A DNA stretch of 7,394 nt from Mobilitalea sp. (GTDB lineage Bacteria; Bacillota_A; Clostridia; Lachnospirales; Lachnospiraceae), in assembly GCA_029974875.1 (NCBI GenBank), contig JARKQP010000226.1, positions 1 through 7,394 of the forward strand, in the 5' to 3' direction. The translations under genes were made by a program, and so were the position numbers. The notes beneath the pieces were generated by a model that saw nothing but the letters and a program-made list of their open reading frames with translations, searched no databases and was not told the DNA's origin. Each line of letters starts with the position of its first letter. Within the stretch, counting starts at the first letter, position 1. Positions 5,953-7,394 of this stretch are shown in pieces.

Positions 5953-7394
5953 ATGGAGAAACTCAAGCAGCAGGCATTTAATCCATATTTACCAAGTTAC
6001 GAATATGTCCCCGACGGGGAGCCCTATGTATTTGGGGATAGGGTATATATTTACGGGTCCCATGACAAATTCAATGGCAAAACCTTTTGCATGAATGATT
6101 ATGTGTGCTGGTCGGCGCCAGTGGATGATCTGGCTGATTGGAGATATGAAGGGGTTATTTATAAGAAGACACAGGATCCTATGAATAAAGAGGGTAAGCA
6201 TATGCTGTATGCACCGGACGTGGCCAGGGGTACGGACGGAAAATATTATCTTTACTATGCATTTGATTTCCTCAGTGTCATGGCGGTTGCAGTCTGCGAT
6301 ACGCCGGCAGGACAGTACGAGTTTTATGGATATATCCAGAACCCGGACGGCTCCATCCTTTGGCAGGAGAGCGGGGATCCCTTCTTATTTGATCCGGGGG
6401 TACTGGTTGACGACGATGGAAGCGTATATCTCTATTCCGGGTTTGCGCCTAAGAGCAAGGTCTTTTCCCTCCTGTCAGGGAAGAAGAGGAAGATGGACGG
6501 CGGCTATGTCATAGAGCTGGAGTCTGATATGAAGACGGTGAAAGGAAAGCCGAAGAAGCTTTTCAAGAAAGTGGGGGAAGCCCGGGGCACCGGCTTTGAG
6601 GGGCATGAGTTTTTTGAAGCCAGCTCAATCCGCAAGATTAAGGATACCTATTATTTTATCTATTCCTCCATTAATGGACATGAGCTTTGCTATGCGACAA
6701 GTAAAAGCCCGACGGAAGGCTTTGTGTACGGTGGGACAATCATCAGCAATGGTGACCTTTATTTGAACGGACACACAAAGGATACGAAGGCTTACAATTA
6801 TATTGGCAACAATCACGGAAGCATTGTAGAAATTAATGGACAATGGTATGTATTCTACCATAGGCAGACAAACCGCCATATGTTCTCCAGACAGGCTATG
6901 GCAGAGCCGATTGAGATCCTGCCTGATGGCTCCATCCCCCAGGTGGAGCTGACCAGCTGTGGCTTAAATGGCGGACCCCTTCGTGGGGAAGGGGTGTATG
7001 AAGCCAGAATTGCATGCCATATGCGGTATGCCTATAGCGCCGGACGTTATAAGTTCGGGGCGGGGAACCTGGTCTTTAAGAAGCATCCTTACTTTACCCA
7101 GGAGGGTGGGGACAGGGAGGATAATCCGGATCAGTATATTGCAAATATGTACAATGGGGCATGGGTTGGCTTTAAATATTTTGAGATGGATGGTATAAGG
7201 TCCATTGCGGTGAAAATAAGGGGAAAGGCGACGGGAAGACTCCAGGTATATGACGGTATGAAAGGGAAAATGGTTGGAGAAATTGCGGTGAAGCCGACGA
7301 CCCGTTGGACCATATTTAAAGCTCCGATAAAAATAGCGGACGGGAAGAGGGCCATCTATTTTATTTACCGTGGTAATGGCGTCATAGATTTTAA
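5953..7394 (+). CDS. Glycoside hydrolase family 43 enzyme with CBM6-like C-terminal domain (3' end outside window)
   Basis: Second family 43 glycosidase, expected to remove arabinofuranosyl or xylosyl units from xylan-type oligosaccharides. Translation from the ATG at 5953 (AAGGAG at 5937-5942, ten-base spacer) stays open for 480 codons to the window edge. No signal peptide is visible. Catalytic acids of the beta-propeller (about 8-335): general base Asp21 in YVPDGEP, pKa-tuning Asp147 in LFDPGVLVDDDG, and general acid Glu222 in GHEFFEASSIRK; His288 in GNNHGSIVE fits the metal-site histidine. MLYAPDVARG (84-93) and YVFYHRQTN (299-307) are further family signatures. From about 350 to the end, a beta-rich module introduced by HPYFTQEGGDREDNPDQYIA resembles the CBM6-like domain that follows this type of propeller. 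The visible end, YRGNGVIDF, is close to where such proteins normally stop, so probably only about ten residues are missing. It resembles GH43 subfamily 1 rather than the upstream enzyme; the subfamily is tentative. Confidence 0.9.
   Translation, partial: MEKLKQQAFNPYLPSYEYVPDGEPYVFGDRVYIYGSHDKFNGKTFCMNDYVCWSAPVDDLADWRYEGVIYKKTQDPMNKEGKHMLYAPDVARGTDGKYYLYYAFDFLSVMAVAVCDTPAGQYEFYGYIQNPDGSILWQESGDPFLFDPGVLVDDDGSVYLYSGFAPKSKVFSLLSGKKRKMDGGYVIELESDMKTVKGKPKKLFKKVGEARGTGFEGHEFFEASSIRKIKDTYYFIYSSINGHELCYATSKSPTEGFVYGGTIISNGDLYLNGHTKDTKAYNYIGNNHGSIVEINGQWYVFYHRQTNRHMFSRQAMAEPIEILPDGSIPQVELTSCGLNGGPLRGEGVYEARIACHMRYAYSAGRYKFGAGNLVFKKHPYFTQEGGDREDNPDQYIANMYNGAWVGFKYFEMDGIRSIAVKIRGKATGRLQVYDGMKGKMVGEIAVKPTTRWTIFKAPIKIADGKRAIYFIYRGNGVIDF

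Noticed and set aside
6209..6514. 101-residue + strand open frame inside the second family 43 gene.
   Set aside because: Out of frame within the real 480-codon reading frame, which carries all three family 43 catalytic acids.

Overview
The window looks like part of a plant-polysaccharide utilisation locus from a Gram-positive, anaerobic gut-type Firmicute, most likely a Lachnospiraceae / Clostridium cluster XIVa relative. This assignment is an inference from intermediate base composition, strong AAGGAG-type ribosome binding sites, and enzymes that resemble the cytosolic glycoside hydrolases of that group. No taxonomic marker gene is present.

Layout: four glycoside hydrolase genes lie in a row on the + strand. 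They are (1) a family 3 beta-glycosidase whose 5' end is outside the window (1-2077); (2) a family 43 beta-xylosidase/alpha-L-arabinofuranosidase with a C-terminal beta-sandwich domain (2079-3719), starting one base after the previous stop; (3) a clan GH-A, family 35-like beta-galactosidase with a DUF5597-type C-terminus (3856-5397); and (4) a second, unrelated family 43 enzyme with a C-terminal CBM6-like domain (5953-7394), cut at its 3' end. Genes 1-3 probably form one operon, since no terminator is seen between them. Gene 4 follows a 555-base non-coding stretch holding an extended -10 promoter and probably begins its own transcription unit.

Working together: none of the three visible N-termini carries a signal peptide. 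The simplest reading is that imported oligosaccharides are dismantled in the cytoplasm, with the two family 43 enzymes removing arabinofuranosyl or xylosyl units, the family 35-like enzyme removing beta-galactosyl caps, and the family 3 enzyme cleaving beta-linked glucose or xylose. Arabinoxylan and galactosylated xyloglucan oligosaccharides are both plausible substrates. No transporter, regulator or surface enzyme is in the window.

The least ordinary part is 5398-5952. It contains a near-perfect 27-base inverted repeat, three degenerate repeats at a 67-base period, a long stem whose irregularities are G.U pairs on the + strand, and, directly downstream of the -10 box, a 14-base-arm inverted repeat built from a motif (AACATTARG) that occurs a third time nearby. 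I found no clearly new biological system; this intergenic block is the best candidate for undescribed biology.
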